64,000 nucleotides of DNA from Myxocyprinus asiaticus (GCF_019703515.2 NC_059393.1:7891501-7955500); one strand, 5' to 3'; shown: positions 37,140-49,266, counted from the stretch's first letter. The notes: a model not told the origin generated them from the sequence alone. Translations and numbers: made by a program.

Positions 37140-37520
37140 GGATAGGCCCAAAACATACTGTACGCATACACAAACGCAAATGTTTCTAGCTATGCAATCT
37201 TGGTTTTATGCACTGCTGTGTAACGAAAAGTATCAGACCAAATAAAATTTATAGCACAAGGCAAGTGATGCATTCTTAGCATAGCCGCTAGGGGCGCTTT
37301 AGCGTACATTAACATAAACCGTTAGCTTCTATGATCAGTTTTTTTGCACAGGTATCTTAATGGCAGAGCAAGAGTTTGAAGAGAATCTTGCAGAGAATGT
37401 TCGTCATGAAACTCATCGTGTTTATAGCTAGCTACCTGAATAATAACACATGTGGTAAATATGTACATCAAGACTATGCACTTGCAATGCAGTGGTCAAA
37501 TATTCACATTTGTGTACGTT
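37140..37520 (+). repeat. Interspersed DNA repeat B, copy 2
   Basis: Plus-strand copy of the 22230-22645 repeat: GGGGCGCTTTAGCG, GCTTCTATGA, ATGGCAGAGCAAGAGTTTGA, ACCTGAATAATAACACAT. The frame after the ATG begins MAEQEFEENLAEN and runs about 23 codons to a stop. Left end reads CCCAAAACATACTGTACG. Confidence 0.5.
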
Positions 37521-37744
37521 AAGTGTATGTTCCTGCCCTTACAAAAAACCTAGAGTTCTGCTGCAAATTGCCACAAATTTGCCACTAATTATTTTCACAT
37601 GCAAATGAGCTTGCGATTCGTCACAAATGTTTGCCAGAAGTTTGTAAATGTTCACTGGTAGCTGTGAACCTGCAGCAAACCTTTGGCAATAATGAGAGTT
37701 TGCTGCAAAGGTTCTTTGCATGTGAAAATAATGAGTGATAAAAT

Positions 37745-39255
37745 TAACTGTCCTACCACCTGTCCACTTGACCCTATCCCCTCTCATCTTATGCAAGCTG
37801 CCTCTCCATCGATCTTTCCCGCACTTACACACATTATCAACGCATCTCTCACAACTGGAAACTTTCCCAATACATTCAAGCAGTTTGAGTAACCCCACTA
37901 CTTAAAAAACCAACACATAACCCCACAGTAGTAGAGAACTTCAGACTGGTCTCTCTCCTACCCTTCCTGTCTAAAACTCTTGAGAGGGTTGTATTCAGCC
38001 AGTTATCTGCTTTTCTCTCACAGAACAACCTACTCGACAGACATCAGTCTGGCTTCAAAAAAGGACACTCAACAGAGACTGCCCTCTTGTCAGTAGCTGA
38101 AACCCTGCGACTGGTGAGGGATAACTCCAAATCATCCGTTCTCATCCTCCTTGACTTGTCTGCTGCCTTTGACACAGTGAACCACAAGATCCTCCTGTCC
38201 ACCCTCTCTGACCTGGGCATCACAGGAACTGCGCTTGGACAGTTTGAGTCATATCTCACTGGCAGATCGTTCAAGGTGTCCTGGAGAGGTGACCAAGACA
38301 CACCAGCTGACCACTGGGTTTCCTCAAGGATCAGTGCTTGGACCCCTCCTCTTCTCGAAGTACACAACATCACTCAGACCGGTCATTGAGGCACATGGCT
38401 TTTCCTACCACTGCTACGCAGGTGATACGCAGCTCTACCTGTCATTCCAGCCAAATGACCCTACTATCTCAGCTCATATCTCTGCCTGCCTCTTGGACAT
38501 TTTGGCCTGAATGAAGGAACAACACCTTCAGCTCAACCTTGCCAAGACAGAACCCCTAGCCAACCCATCTGTTGACCACAACCTCACTTTTCATCTTGGT
38601 TCATCTACACTAACACCAACCAGAACAGCCTGGAACCTGGGAGTGGTGGTAGATGACCAGCTTAATTTCACTGCACACATCTCATCAACCACCCAGTCTT
38701 TCAGATTTGCACTTAACAACATCAGGAAAATCAGACCTTTCCTGTCTGAATATGCTACACAGCTCCTGGTCCAAGCTCTGGTCATTTCAAGACTGGACTA
38801 CAGCAATGATCTGTTGGCTGGCCTTCAAGCTAACACAATTAAGCCACTGCAGATGGTCCAGAATGCAGCAGCACGTCTGGTCTTCAATCAGCTAAAAAGG
38901 GCTCATGTCAACCCACTCTTGATTTCACTCCACTGGCTACCTGTAGTTGCTCACATCAAATTCATGGCTTTGACTCCGGCTTTCAGGACAGTCAATGGAA
39001 CTGCACCTTCTTAATTCAATTCACCTCTTCAGGTATTTGCTCCAACTCGCTCTCTGCTGTCTATGAACGTGCAACGCCTGTTGGTCCCATCACAAAGAGG
39101 CTCAAAGTCTATTTCATGATCATTCACTTTCTTTGCTCCTCTGTGGTGGAATGAACTTCCAACCTCCACACGATCTGCTGTTACCTTCTCAACATTCAAG
39201 AATCAGCTGAAAGCACATCTGTTCTGCGAGCAGTTAACCAACCCACACTAATTTC
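37745..39255 (+). pseudogene. L2 reverse transcriptase, broken
   Basis: Recognisable pieces in order, in several frames: LDPIPSHLMQAA; then LILLDLSAAFDTVNHKIL, the RT motif with its catalytic-type Asp; GFPQGSVLGPLLF; the active-site box as YAGDTQLY (38415 on), where the first of the two expected Asp is Gly; then LQLNLAKTE, RLDYSNDLLAG and LHWLPVVAHIKF of the C-terminal part. Stops (for example at 37890 and 38508-38510) and frame jumps separate them. The Gly change plus stops make it inactive. Confidence 0.85.
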
Positions 39256-39411
39256 ATTTACTACTGCACTTAACCTGCACTTAATGTAAGAAAAATCCTT
39301 GTCTGTCTCTTTCTTCTGTGCTAGCATCTTTACTACTCAAGCCACTGTGAGAACTTGGCAGTCCTATACTGCAGATGTTGGATAAAAGCATCTGCTAAAT
39401 GACTAAATGTA
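37745..39411 (+). mobile_element. L2-type LINE, 5'-truncated
   Basis: Contains the middle and 3' part of a reverse transcriptase frame and then the 3' tail TTGGATAAAAGCATCTGCTA with AATGACTAAATGTAAAT, typical of fish L2 LINEs and of SINEs that borrow that tail. Only about 1.67 kb, so heavily 5'-truncated. It sits inside a MITE. Confidence 0.85.
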
Positions 39412-39479
39412 AATTTAAAATGTAAATTTGTGGCAAATTTTCAGCAAGTTTGCCAGAATTCTAGATTTTTGTAAGGGTG

Positions 39480-40374
39480 GCCATACAGTAGTATTAAAAA
39501 TAGCTTTCTCATTCCATTTCCTAAGATTAGTTTTAATGAGGAAGATATGTAAGGGATAATGTACTGTCACAAATAAACATTATTGCAAGAAACTAGCACA
39601 GTTATGTAGGAAATCAGCCTGGAATAGCCATCAACTATACAGTTAAGTGGACAAAGCCTAGTCTTATGGCATCACGAGGAACAGTAGAGTTGTGTGGCGT
39701 GGTGTAGAGGATGGGTCAGTATGTTAAAGGAGCTAGTGTGTGATTACACTGATATCCTCTCTCGTCCCTCCAGCGCTAACTCTCTCATTCTGCAGTGTCA
39801 TGATCTCACCAGGCGCAATCACAAGGGACCAAACAGCCCGCAAATTTGTCCATCTGTCTATTTCTCACTTTAGCATTGGACAATGATGCATTGTGAGGTG
39901 TTGTGTGAATGAAACAAGTCGCTTCTGAACAATAAGATGAACTGAAAGTGTAGGCATGGGAGGTACATTGCCAAATTCATTTTCTTAATACATGTTTTTG
40001 TCTTTTTTTCTGGAAAAAATATGAAAGACCCTTAGAACAAGGTAAATTTAATGAGAAGTAGACTTGTTTTGGTAGAATACTGTATATCTTGAATAAGGTT
40101 TATTGTTTTTACTCCACTGGCAAATACTGTATTTGTTTTCTTGTTTTAAGCATAAATCGAAAAAAAAATCCTGAACTGTACAGGCAGATAGTTGTGTGTG
40201 ATTGGATGTATTTTTCTTAACAGCAGAAATGCTAAAAGGCACAAGCAGTCACAGATAGCGCTCAGTCACAATGCTTGTTTGTTAAATTTATAAAAAAAAA
40301 TCTAACATTTATTGTTGTTAAAAAATGCTAAAAAATAGATGTCTGACTATTTAAAAATGAGGGCTTTTAAATAT
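39480..40374. other. No feature recognised
   Basis: Intron sequence with no supported gene, splice pair or repeat. Confidence 0.35.
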
Positions 40375-40375
40375 A

Positions 40376-41510
40376 GGGCCCTATTTTAAGAGTGCTAGAG
40401 CTAACGCAGTGCTATGCCACAAGTCATAAGTGCAAGGTCAATAGGCATGGCCATGAAGTTTTAGTATTTTCATGCAAGCATGCGCTGAGTCTAAGCACAA
40501 GTGGGTTCGGCAAAATTGCGCACGCAAGAGTTAATGGGCTGGGTCAAGTGCAATTTAATTCTGAAGTTCTTTTCCAGTTATTGCACTGTTAGCATCCTAT
40601 AATATAGTCCATTACCTCAAGCATCATCACAGCACACTCATAAGGAGTTGGTAGTTTAAATGGACTGTATGAATTAGAATAATAGAAATATGGACTTACG
40701 TTCTTCTGCGTCCTTGTTGAATGTCAGGCATATTTCTATTACAGTGCCATGCTCCTTTTATACACATGGAAAATGTGGTTGGGCATTTGGATATACGTGC
40801 CATTAAATTATAGAGAATGTAATTATTATTAATTATTTTCTTATACTAAACACAAATCAAGGCTAGAATTAAAAGTGATTGTATCGGCACACACTTCACT
40901 TCTAACGGTCGATTTTGATTTAGAAAAATTAAATTAATTTATTGAAACACAAAAAATAAATAAATAAATAAATAAACCAAAAAATATTTCTAAATCAAAA
41001 TAACGAGGTGGTCAAAAAAATCATACCAAATCCAAACATTTTACCCTCTCCAACTGATTTTGAGTGACTTAAAAATCACTCCACGACAAAAGGTGGAAAA
41101 ATACCAATACAAATTAGATCATAAAAACAACTGTAAATATAAACATAATAATAAAAATAACAATTGACAAATAAACCATGACCTATAGATAGTTAAACAA
41201 ATCTAATAATTTTTTGTTTCATAAAACAGCAATCGTCAGGGACATAATTTGATGAGTTTGGACATGAACATTATTACCACCTACTGGTGGAATCTCCAAA
41301 CTGCAAATTCAGGAACAAAGTTTAGGCTTTGCGCTAAAAACAGTCCTGCTTTTGAAACAGCTTGGCGCAATGACCTATTTCTCAGGAAAATAGTAAATAC
41401 AATACACCTGAAGTTTGCACGCATAGACCCAAAGACAACGCAAAAATAAGACGTAGTGCACAGCTTTTACGCAAAGCCCTGCGCTTTGCCTGCTTACAAA
41501 AATAGAGCTC
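40376..41510. mobile_element. DNA transposon-like repeat, possibly PIF/Harbinger type
   Basis: Left end GGGCCCTATTTTAAGAGTGC; right end ACAAAAATAGAGCTC, an imperfect inverted pair. Subterminal GCGCTTTGC / AACGCAGTGC phrases fit a known fish DNA-element style. About 1.1 kb with no transposase. No clear target duplication, so superfamily is a guess. Confidence 0.45.
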
Positions 41511-41679
41511 AATGTTAAATAGCTAAAATTACCCATTTTATCCTCAGAAAAAAGAAAATCAATTTAATAGAGGTACTGGTATTAGCTTTGATAGAACTTG
41601 GTGTTGAAACAAAAGTGTATGACTTGTAAGGGACAATGTACAGGGAGGCTATATAGACACTATTTTGAATTTGCTGTAA

Positions 41680-41839
41680 AAAGTGTTTTAGAAAGTAACT
41701 TAAAAATAAACTGATTAGTAATATGATTAATTTCTCAATGAAGTAATTACAGTAGTAGAGTTTTCTGACAAAATTTTCAAGAAGGGATTAGTATTTTGTA
41801 GTGGATTACTTTTTGTAGTGATTAACTACCTAACACTGG
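41680..41839 (-). repeat. Relic of the CAGTGTTGGG-type MITE
   Basis: GTAGTGGATTACTTTTTGTA then GATTAACTACCTAACACTG is the reverse of the terminal region of the element at 43834-45481. Strongly decayed. Confidence 0.5.
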
Positions 41840-41939
41840 TTACAGCATTGCCCGGAAAACGTAAACAACTAAATTCAGTTTTGCGTTGTGCCAAACAAAC
41901 CCCTTAATAATAAGTCTTGACTTGTTTAGAACACGTTCT

Positions 41940-42150
41940 AGTGTTGGGTTTGAGTCCACCTTAATCGAGACCGAGTCAAGTACGAGTCTTTAAACAATCG
42001 AGTCCTAGTTAAATCCGAGTCCAAAAGGGGCTCAAGACCGAGTCCATAACAGGCCGAATCCGAGTCCGTGACAAGTCCAAATCCATTAAAATTGGACTTG
42101 TGACTCGGACTAAAGTCAGAGTCCAAACTCGAGTACCCCAACTCTAACAC
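41940..42150. mobile_element. GAGTCC-rich MITE
   Basis: Left AGTGTTGGGTTTGAGTCC and right ACCCCAACTCTAACAC are imperfect inverted ends. The interior repeats CGAGTC / GAGTCC about ten times. CACGTTCT occurs at 41932-41939 and 42148-42155, fitting an 8-bp hAT-type duplication. The minus-strand 79-codon frame rich in D, S and L is just this repeat. Confidence 0.6.
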
Positions 42151-43833
42151 GTTCTGCTCTTTCTTCGTTATTCTCATGTGTACTGTACATAATGGCTAAT
42201 ATACTATTACTTTATGTACAGTACCAATTGATAGCTGCATGGATAAATATACCACGGTATAAATGTAGAGCAGAATCTCTACACATTTCTACCATTCTGC
42301 AGTAGATTTATCTCTCTGAGGACATATTTTGCATTGGTGCCGTCTCTGATGAACAAGTATTGTTCTTGATGGCTTTCAATAACACTACCACATGGCAATT
42401 AAAACATTTACTGCATAATGACTGCAGCGCAGCACACAACATACAGTAAGAATAAAAGGAAAAATCTGTCAACTCTTCGCATCAGGGTTAATTTAATGGC
42501 AAACATGTTCTCGTCAAATAATAAGCGATTCTTATGGCATCTTTCACAGCTTTTGGGAAGCGTCGTTAATTAGTCTCTTGATTTAAATGTATATCCCTTT
42601 GTATTACAAGTGTGAATATAACAAAATAATTACAAGAACGTGTCAAAAAGCCAGCTGGATTAGCCCTCAAGCCACATGCACACAGAGAGGTAATGATGTG
42701 GGTTTGGATTTGTGGGAGTAAGATCCCATGTGAGAAAGAGGGAAAGCATTCATGCATGCAGTCGCAACTGGGACAACAGGAAAAACATTTTTACTCTGCA
42801 CTGCCATGTTCACCTCAATATGCACATTTCTAATTTTAGCTTTTCCAGCTGTCACTGTACATTTCTAAGGCTGCACAATTAATGAAAATATCATTCAAAT
42901 TGTGATATGGCCTTGTCAGATAATTAAACCACAAAAAGCTTTGATTTAATTGAATGAATATATACAATAGTCTGAATATGCTGCAAGTTTCAAAGTAAAG
43001 TGGCCAGCATGACAAACAAGGACTTCCTACATGTAAGACCAATTTCCTGGACCGTCTCATAACACCTTGCCATTGTAAATGCATTAGCATACATGGGTAA
43101 TGTGGATGGTTTAATTGGTGTGAAATGTTGTTTACAACAAAGAAACACCAATCCAAAATGCAAATGCATTGAGTGGCAAAACGGCTAAGCACATTAGAAA
43201 TGTGTCTTGTCTCTGCATGTTGAAACAAGACATTTCCCGACCCGAGAAAGGCAGTACATTTTTTTATAAAACGAAAAGCATTCTAAGAGTATGTTAATAT
43301 TAGTGTTGGCAGTGGATGGGTAATGCGAAACTAATGTTCAAATCCCTGCATGGCTGAATCTAACGTGAGGTGGTTGTAGAGAACATACTTTGAATACTAA
43401 ATGAACATTTGATGTGGGCCTGCATGGAATTTATAGTAAACTTTTCAAGTAATACAAAGTGTAAAACTTGTAGCAAATCCTTCAACTCTTATTTGAGGAG
43501 TAAATCCTGCTTTAACATGCAATGATTAAAGTAGCCATTTACCAATGCACCATATTAAATACCATAATACAGCATATTACAAGGTGCCGTACAATCAACC
43601 TGTTGATTGGTAAACTGTTAGTTACTTTACCATGTATTGTTCAAAAAATAATTATATTTATATAATAATTTTAATAATAAGGATAATTTACTTTCATTGT
43701 AAAGTATTTTCTTTTTTGAGAAGTAAAACATATGAATTACCTTATTATGGTGAAAATGTATATATAACAAGATAACAAGATAAATTTAAAATAATTACTG
43801 GCCCACGGCTTCTGAAAGGCCACTTTATGTAAT
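42151..43833. other. No gene; short dispersed repeat at 43318
   Basis: 43318-43375 (AACTAATGTTCAAATCCCTG, GCATGGCTGAATCT) recurs at 45748-45806. Otherwise AT-rich intron DNA. 42470-42560 looks non-random (AAGCGATTCTTATGGCATCT) but conservation cannot be judged here. Confidence 0.35.
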
Positions 43834-44021
43834 CAGTGTTGGGTAAGTAACTCAAAAATGTAATCCACTACAAATGTCTAATTACGTCTTGAAAACTGTA
43901 TTCAGAATACTTGACAGATTACTTTGGCGAAAGTAATCGCTTTACTGATTACTTTACTTTTAAGTGAATGTTTTTGATTTTCCACATGCCCCTCAGCTGT
44001 CACAGAGAGCAAACAGACATA

Positions 44022-45269
44022 CACTATATTGCCAAAAGTATTCGCTCATCTGCTTTTAGACACATATGAACTTAAGTGACATCCCATTCTTAATCCATAG
44101 GGTTTAATATGACGTTGGGCCCACCCTTTGCAGCTATAACAGCTTCAACTCTTCTGGGAAGGCTTTCCACAAGGTTTAGGAGTGTGTTTATGGGAATTTC
44201 TGACCATTCTTCCAGAAGCGCATTTGTGAGGTCAGACACTGATGTTGGACGAGAAGGCCTGGCTCGCAGTCTTCGCTCTAATTCATCCCAAAGGTGCTCT
44301 ATCGGGTTGAGGTCAGGACTCTGTGCAGGCCAGTCAAGTTCTTCCACACCAAACTCGCTCATCCATGTCTTTATGGACCTTGCTTTGTGCACTGGTGAGC
44401 AGTCATGTTGGAACAGGAAGGGGCCATCCCCAAACTGTTCCCACAAAGTTGGGAGCATGGAATTGTCCAAAATCTCTTGGTATGCTGAAGCATTCAGAGT
44501 TCCTTTCACTGGAACTAAGGGGCCAAGCCCAGCTCCTGAAAAACAACCCCACACCATAATCCCCCCCCACCAAACTTCACAGTTGGCACAATGCAGCCAG
44601 ACAAGTACCGTTCTCCTGGCAACCGCCAAACCCAGACTCGTCCATCAGATTGCCAGATGGAGAAGCGTGATTCGTCACTCCAGAGAACGCTTCTCCACTG
44701 CTCTAGAGTCCAGTGACGGCATGCTTTACACCACTGCATCCGACGCTTTGCATTGCTCTTGGTGATGTATGGCTTGGATGCAGCTGCTCGGTCATGGAAA
44801 CCCATTCCATGAAGCTCTCTACGCACTGTTCTTGAGCTAATCTGAAGGCCACATGAACTTTGGAGGTCTGTAGCGATTGACTCTGCAGAAAGTTGGCGAC
44901 CTCTGCGCACTATGCGCCTCAGCATCCGCTGACCCCGTTCTGTAATTTTACGTGGCCTACCACTTCGTGGCTGAGTTGCTGTCATTCCCAATCACTTCCA
45001 CATTGTTATAATACCACTGACAGTTGACTGTGGAATATTTAGTAGCGAGGAAATTTCATGACTGGACTTGTTGCACAGGTGGCATCCTATCACAGTACCA
45101 CGCTGGAATTCACTGAGCTCCTGAGAGCGGCCCATTCTTTCACAAATGTTTGTAGAAGCAGTCTGCATGCCTAGGTGCTACATTTTATACACCTGTGGCC
45201 ATGGAAGTGATTGGAACACCTGAATTCAATTATTTGGATGGGTGAGCGAATACTTTTGGCAATATAGTG
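44022..45269 (-). mobile_element. Tc1/mariner element, family T, copy 2
   Basis: Same inverted ends as 32271-33517 with TA duplication at 44020-44021 and 45270-45271, on the opposite strand. 1248 bp, one base longer than copy 1. Sequence is very close to copy 1 throughout. Confidence 0.93.
44104..45135 (-). pseudogene. Tc1 transposase, copy 2 (three lesions)
   Basis: Minus-strand frame starting MGRSQELSEFQRG-like. The DD34E residues are kept ([25 protein letters not shown]). Lesions: TGA at 44992-44994 where copy 1 has CGA; the same missing base in the G run (plus-strand C run 44561-44568) as in copy 1; and one extra base near 44118 that destroys the KGGPTSY ending and reads on into the flank. 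Between the lesions the frames at 44515-44991 and 44104-44629 are open. Confidence 0.92.
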
Positions 45270-45481
45270 TATATATGAACATTATTCATATTTTGAATCT
45301 TTTAAAATAAATATTATATAAAAAACGTGTAACCCAAGTAATGCACATCAAAGTAATTACCTTAATTTGTGAAAAGTCAGTTACTGTAATCTGATTACAA
45401 TAATTTAAAATATAATGTGTTACACTATTTTCGACTTTAAAAGTACTTAGATTGCTTTGTAATCATAAACAACCAACACTG

Positions 45482-46176
45482 TTCATTATATTTTATCATT
45501 CTGGTGGCTTTTTAACAGTATCAAGCAGATTTGTGTAGTAGTTGGTTGGTATGTTAACATTACAACATTTAATAAAGTATACAGTAATGTTTCAAAAATT
45601 GTCACTTTATTTTCACAGCCGCTATTTTTTTTTTACTGTACATAAAAAAGAAAGACATTACAGTGTGAGGTATTTATGGGAATAAAACTGTATTACAATA
45701 TCACAGTAGTGTCCTAAAAATCCTGGTATTGCTATGCACCCGGGGACGGGTAATGCAAAACTAATGTTCAAATCCCTGCATGGCTGAATCTGATGTGAGT
45801 GCTTTTGTAGGGAGGGTTCAATCTAAGGTCATGTTAATTTACTATGGTATGGTATATTTTTTTATGGTAATGCCAAGCTACTTTTTGTATTTCTGTTTAC
45901 AACAAGTTATTGGCATATTATCCATTGATATAATACAGAAGAGGAAATATGGGCCATGACTGAAAGTGATATTCTTCATAATAGTTAGCCGCAGAGAAAG
46001 TTAGTATCTTGAGCACTGCAGTGAAGTGCAAACAGAACAGGATATTTTAACATAACGTGGCTTCATCATAAGGTGCACTGTCTGCTGTGAAGGATCTCAA
46101 ACAGGGATAACACAACAGAAACCTCATGCATAACTGTACTTTGTTTTGTATTTTGGCAGCGGCCGCTATTCCCAGC
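45482..46176. other. No gene; second copy of a short dispersed repeat at 45748
   Basis: 45748-45806 repeats 43318-43375. Nothing else supported. Confidence 0.35.
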
Positions 46177-47189
46177 TAGGGCTGAAGTGATTAGTTGACG
46201 TTATACAATAATCTACAACGTTTACAATATAAACAATTAAAAGTAAACATTGTTATATTTCCTCAACACTATATCATCATCATCAACAGTTGATCATTAG
46301 TGATAGTTTGTCATAAATTTACGATATGGCTTAATGATTGTGAACTGCTCTGCAACAGCTGGAAACACTCACAAGCGCCCACGAACTTGGAGAAAATACA
46401 CCAGTGCCGCATATTCACTCTGAAGGATGTAGCGCATGCATTTATTTAATTAAATCATATTCTTTTGAAGTTTGATAATCACATTAGGTCATATCACGAT
46501 CCCTGTCTTTCCACCTCCAAATTTAAGACCTTTTTAAATTATATTTAAGACTTTTGTTGAAGCATTTAATATATTTAAGACTTTTTATGACCTGAAATTT
46601 GGGAAAACTGAATTTAAGACATTTTAAGACATTTTAAGGATCCGCGAGAACCCTGATATTTAGACTTGCTTTCAGAGAATGTATCTTGAATATGAGCATA
46701 TTTGCCTTTACTGCACTGGAAGAAGTATAATCAAGTTAAAAAAATACACTTATATATACAATACACTTATATTCAATATACATTCTCTAAAAACAAGTCT
46801 AAATATTGTATATATTGCTTCTCAAGTAAATGTATCTTGTTTTAAGGATTTTTAGAAAATTAAAAAAGGAAAACAAGACAAAAACACTTAATAACTATAG
46901 GATATTTTGCAGTGAATTTTTTAATGAATTAAACAATAAAAATCCAAGTATTTTTTTCCTTGTAATTCAGTGAATGTAATTTAGAGATATTTTTAAAAGA
47001 TGATTTTGTCCTCTTTATTGTTAATAAGCAGAAGCACGTTTAATACAACCTTTTAAGTTGAGGCACAAGCTGAATAGTCAGTTAAGAACTAATGATTAAT
47101 CATTGCAACAATCACCCGAATAGTCGAATAATCGTTCTAATAATCGTTAGATTAGTCGATTATCAAAATAATTGTTAGTTGCAGCCCTA
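46177..47189. mobile_element. hAT-type non-autonomous element, copy 2
   Basis: Starts TAGGGCTGAAGTGATTAGTT and ends AGTTGCAGCCCTA like 20157-21629. Flanks TTCCCAGC and TTCCCAGT match at 7 of 8 bases, supporting a hAT 8-bp duplication. The right half carries the same internal block as copy 1, ending GATATTTTGCAGTG. At about 46505-46653 a foreign piece (TTTAAGACATTTTAAGACAT, GGATCCGCGAGAACCCTG) replaces the left part of that block. Confidence 0.8.
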
Positions 47190-48000
47190 TTCCCAGTGCA
47201 CCTGAACAGCCTCACAGAAGCAACTTTTTCTTGAGTGTAACAGTTACTGCTTGTACTCAAGCAGATAATAAATTAATAATGGGAACCAGGTGGTGTTGTT
47301 TATTGTGCCAACTCACACCCTGTCTACACAGGATGCCAGTGGCATGTTATATGCAAAAGCAAATAGCTTCCATTATAATCAATGACACTGTCTACACTGG
47401 ATGTGTTCATCGTGTTGCATTGCGCAGACAGCTGATGGGCACCCTGTTGCAAAATTACTCCAGCCACTTTTTAATCCCACCAATCTAAAATAAAATTTAT
47501 TTGTAAAAATATAGTTACATTAAGTCAGCTTGTGCATTTCTGGTCTCACGTCTACTAATTTAAACCATCTTGTTTCTAACCATGCACAGTTGTTATTGGA
47601 AAACAAGACAAAAGTGGGCAAACACAAAATCAAGCAAGCAGCTTCCCCAACGAGTCTGTCAGCCTCTCACGGTTTTTCTTTATCACTCTCTCTTTCTCTG
47701 TCTCTCTTTCAGTCTCAGAGTGGGTTTTGGCTCTACGCTGGCTTTTCCAATCAGCCGTGAATGAAGAGCTGCGCTCCATGGCATGGTCGGAGTACAGACT
47801 GTTCGCAATCTGTCAGGCTGATCACAGTGGCTCCCGTGCTGCCAGGGGTCCAGTTAATGAGGGCAGTGGCACTTGTCTGCAACTGCCAGGAAAGCCACGC
47901 TCCTTCTGATGCCCAGGTGCCATCTCTTCATCCCTGGTGGTACTCTTTCCTGACAGGTCATTTTACAGAGTGTCTGTTTTACCATTTCTTGTGTAGCACT
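47190..48000. other. No gene recognised
   Basis: CT-rich tract at about 47683-47712 ends CTCTCTTTCAG, which looks like a splice acceptor, but the sequence after it is not conserved-looking coding and no donor pair was identified. Frames of 60-85 codons here have no known domain. Confidence 0.35.
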
Positions 48001-48090
48001 ATAGTGATGTGTCACTAAAGAATAGCATTTACTCACACTCATGTCACTCCAAACCCATATGACTTTGTTTCTTCTGTTGAAACTAAAAGC
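48000..48090 (+). repeat. AGTTCACCC-type MITE fragment
   Basis: AGCATTTACTCACACTCATG then CCAAACCCATATGACTTTG and TTTCTTCTGTTGAAACT match the middle of the common fish repeat. Confidence 0.55.
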
Positions 48091-49243
48091 TTAGTGTAAG
48101 CCTTGTTTAGTCAGGACAACTCTGGGAAAGATATTGATAGGATATTGGTCTTGGCGGACTAGACCTGTTACGCTGCTGCCAATTAGACATAAATAGAATC
48201 CCCCAACTAAGCAGGGAGGCTGCACAAACACACAATACAAAATACAACCCCCCCAAACAAGTAGATCTACTGTTAAGACTTGTGTACTGCTGCTGCTCCG
48301 AAGAGCCATGTGCACCAAGTATTTGCTTGCTAGGTGTGCCTTGGCCTGCTTGGCTGAATGGCATAACACTAATGATCTAACCTCTATTTGTGCCTGAGCC
48401 TGCTTGGTCAAAAGGCTTTAACGGCTAGTGACCTGACTCCTAATGTGTATCTGGACCAGAAATGCCCAGAGCTTATTTAACTAGTCACTTAGACTAGTTA
48501 TGTGTGGATTATTTAAACTAATGACCTAAGGTAGCGATGTGTGCTAGTGCCTGATTTAGCTAAGGTTTACCATGATAAAGACATGCTTCTATATGTCATG
48601 GCCAAAAGCAGACCTTACTCTGCAAGCTGATAGAAGGAAAAGCCCCAGCAACCACCTAAGCAAATAGCATTTTCTGGAGAGAAAAAAACTCTCACAGCAC
48701 GCTGCAGTAAACCAGGCAAATAGAGATTATGCATGTTGATTGGCTAGCCGATTACACATCAAAGAACCTATCAGCTTACACCATGTGAGCCAATTTGCTT
48801 GACATATCACATGCAAGTGAGCTGATTGGCTAATATATATCAAGTTCATAGAACGTATCAGCTTTCATAATTCAGAGTTTCCTGCCTGAACTTGTCATTT
48901 GGCTTAATTTTATAATTCAGGACAATTTTACTCTGAACAACAAGAGGAAAAGGAAGGGTCTTCAGTGTACACTGACTTTCATCAATAATTAAAAATGCAT
49001 TTAGAAGATTCTGTTCACAATATTTTCCTGAAATAAGATTTTAAAGTATGGAGGACTGCAATCAGCGCTTATAGAGATGTGCACGAGCATGATCAGGCTT
49101 GCTTGCATGCTTTCTCCGGCCATGCAAAGGTGCCCAGAGATGGAGTTTCAACGGGATTAGAGTCCAGATGGTGACTACACATAGTAACTGGAGCAGTGGG
49201 CTAAGCCACCATTACACAGGCTTAAAGTCACTGTAATCGTCAA
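48091..49243. other. No gene; imperfect local duplication
   Basis: TGATTGGCTAGCCGATTACA then CTATCAGCTTACACC at 48738-48782 is echoed by CTGATTGGCTAATATATATC then CGTATCAGCTTTCAT at 48822-48877, a diverged tandem copy about 90 bp apart. No supported gene. Confidence 0.4.
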
Positions 49244-49266
49244 CCTCTCTCTCTCTCTCTCTCTCT
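49244..49266. repeat. (CT)n microsatellite
   Basis: About 11 CT units. Confidence 0.9.

Larger units (their letters stand above)
37536..39477. mobile_element. Foldback/MITE element split by an L2 LINE
   Basis: Left end CCCTTACAAAAAACCTAGAG; right end CTAGATTTTTGTAAGGG, an inverted pair. The left portion also folds on itself: ATTATTTTCACATGCAAA at about 37587 pairs with TTTGCATGTGAAAATAAT at about 37715. The right remnant is only about 65 bp after the LINE tail. Confidence 0.7.
43834..45481. mobile_element. CAGTGTTGGG-type MITE, split by Tc1 copy 2
   Basis: Left CAGTGTTGGGTAAGTAACTC and right AACAACCAACACTG are inverted ends. Internal phrases TAATCCACTACAAATGTC and GTTACTGTAATCTGATTACA are typical of this fish element. 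Without the Tc1 insertion it would be about 400 bp. Confidence 0.75.

Noticed and set aside
37539..37898. 119-codon minus-strand frame
   Set aside because: It spans the foldback arm and the LINE junction and has no known motif.
47683..47960. Possible exon after the CTCTCTTTCAG tract
   Set aside because: The acceptor-like tract is also a plain CT repeat, and the following frames show no known domain and no matching donor.
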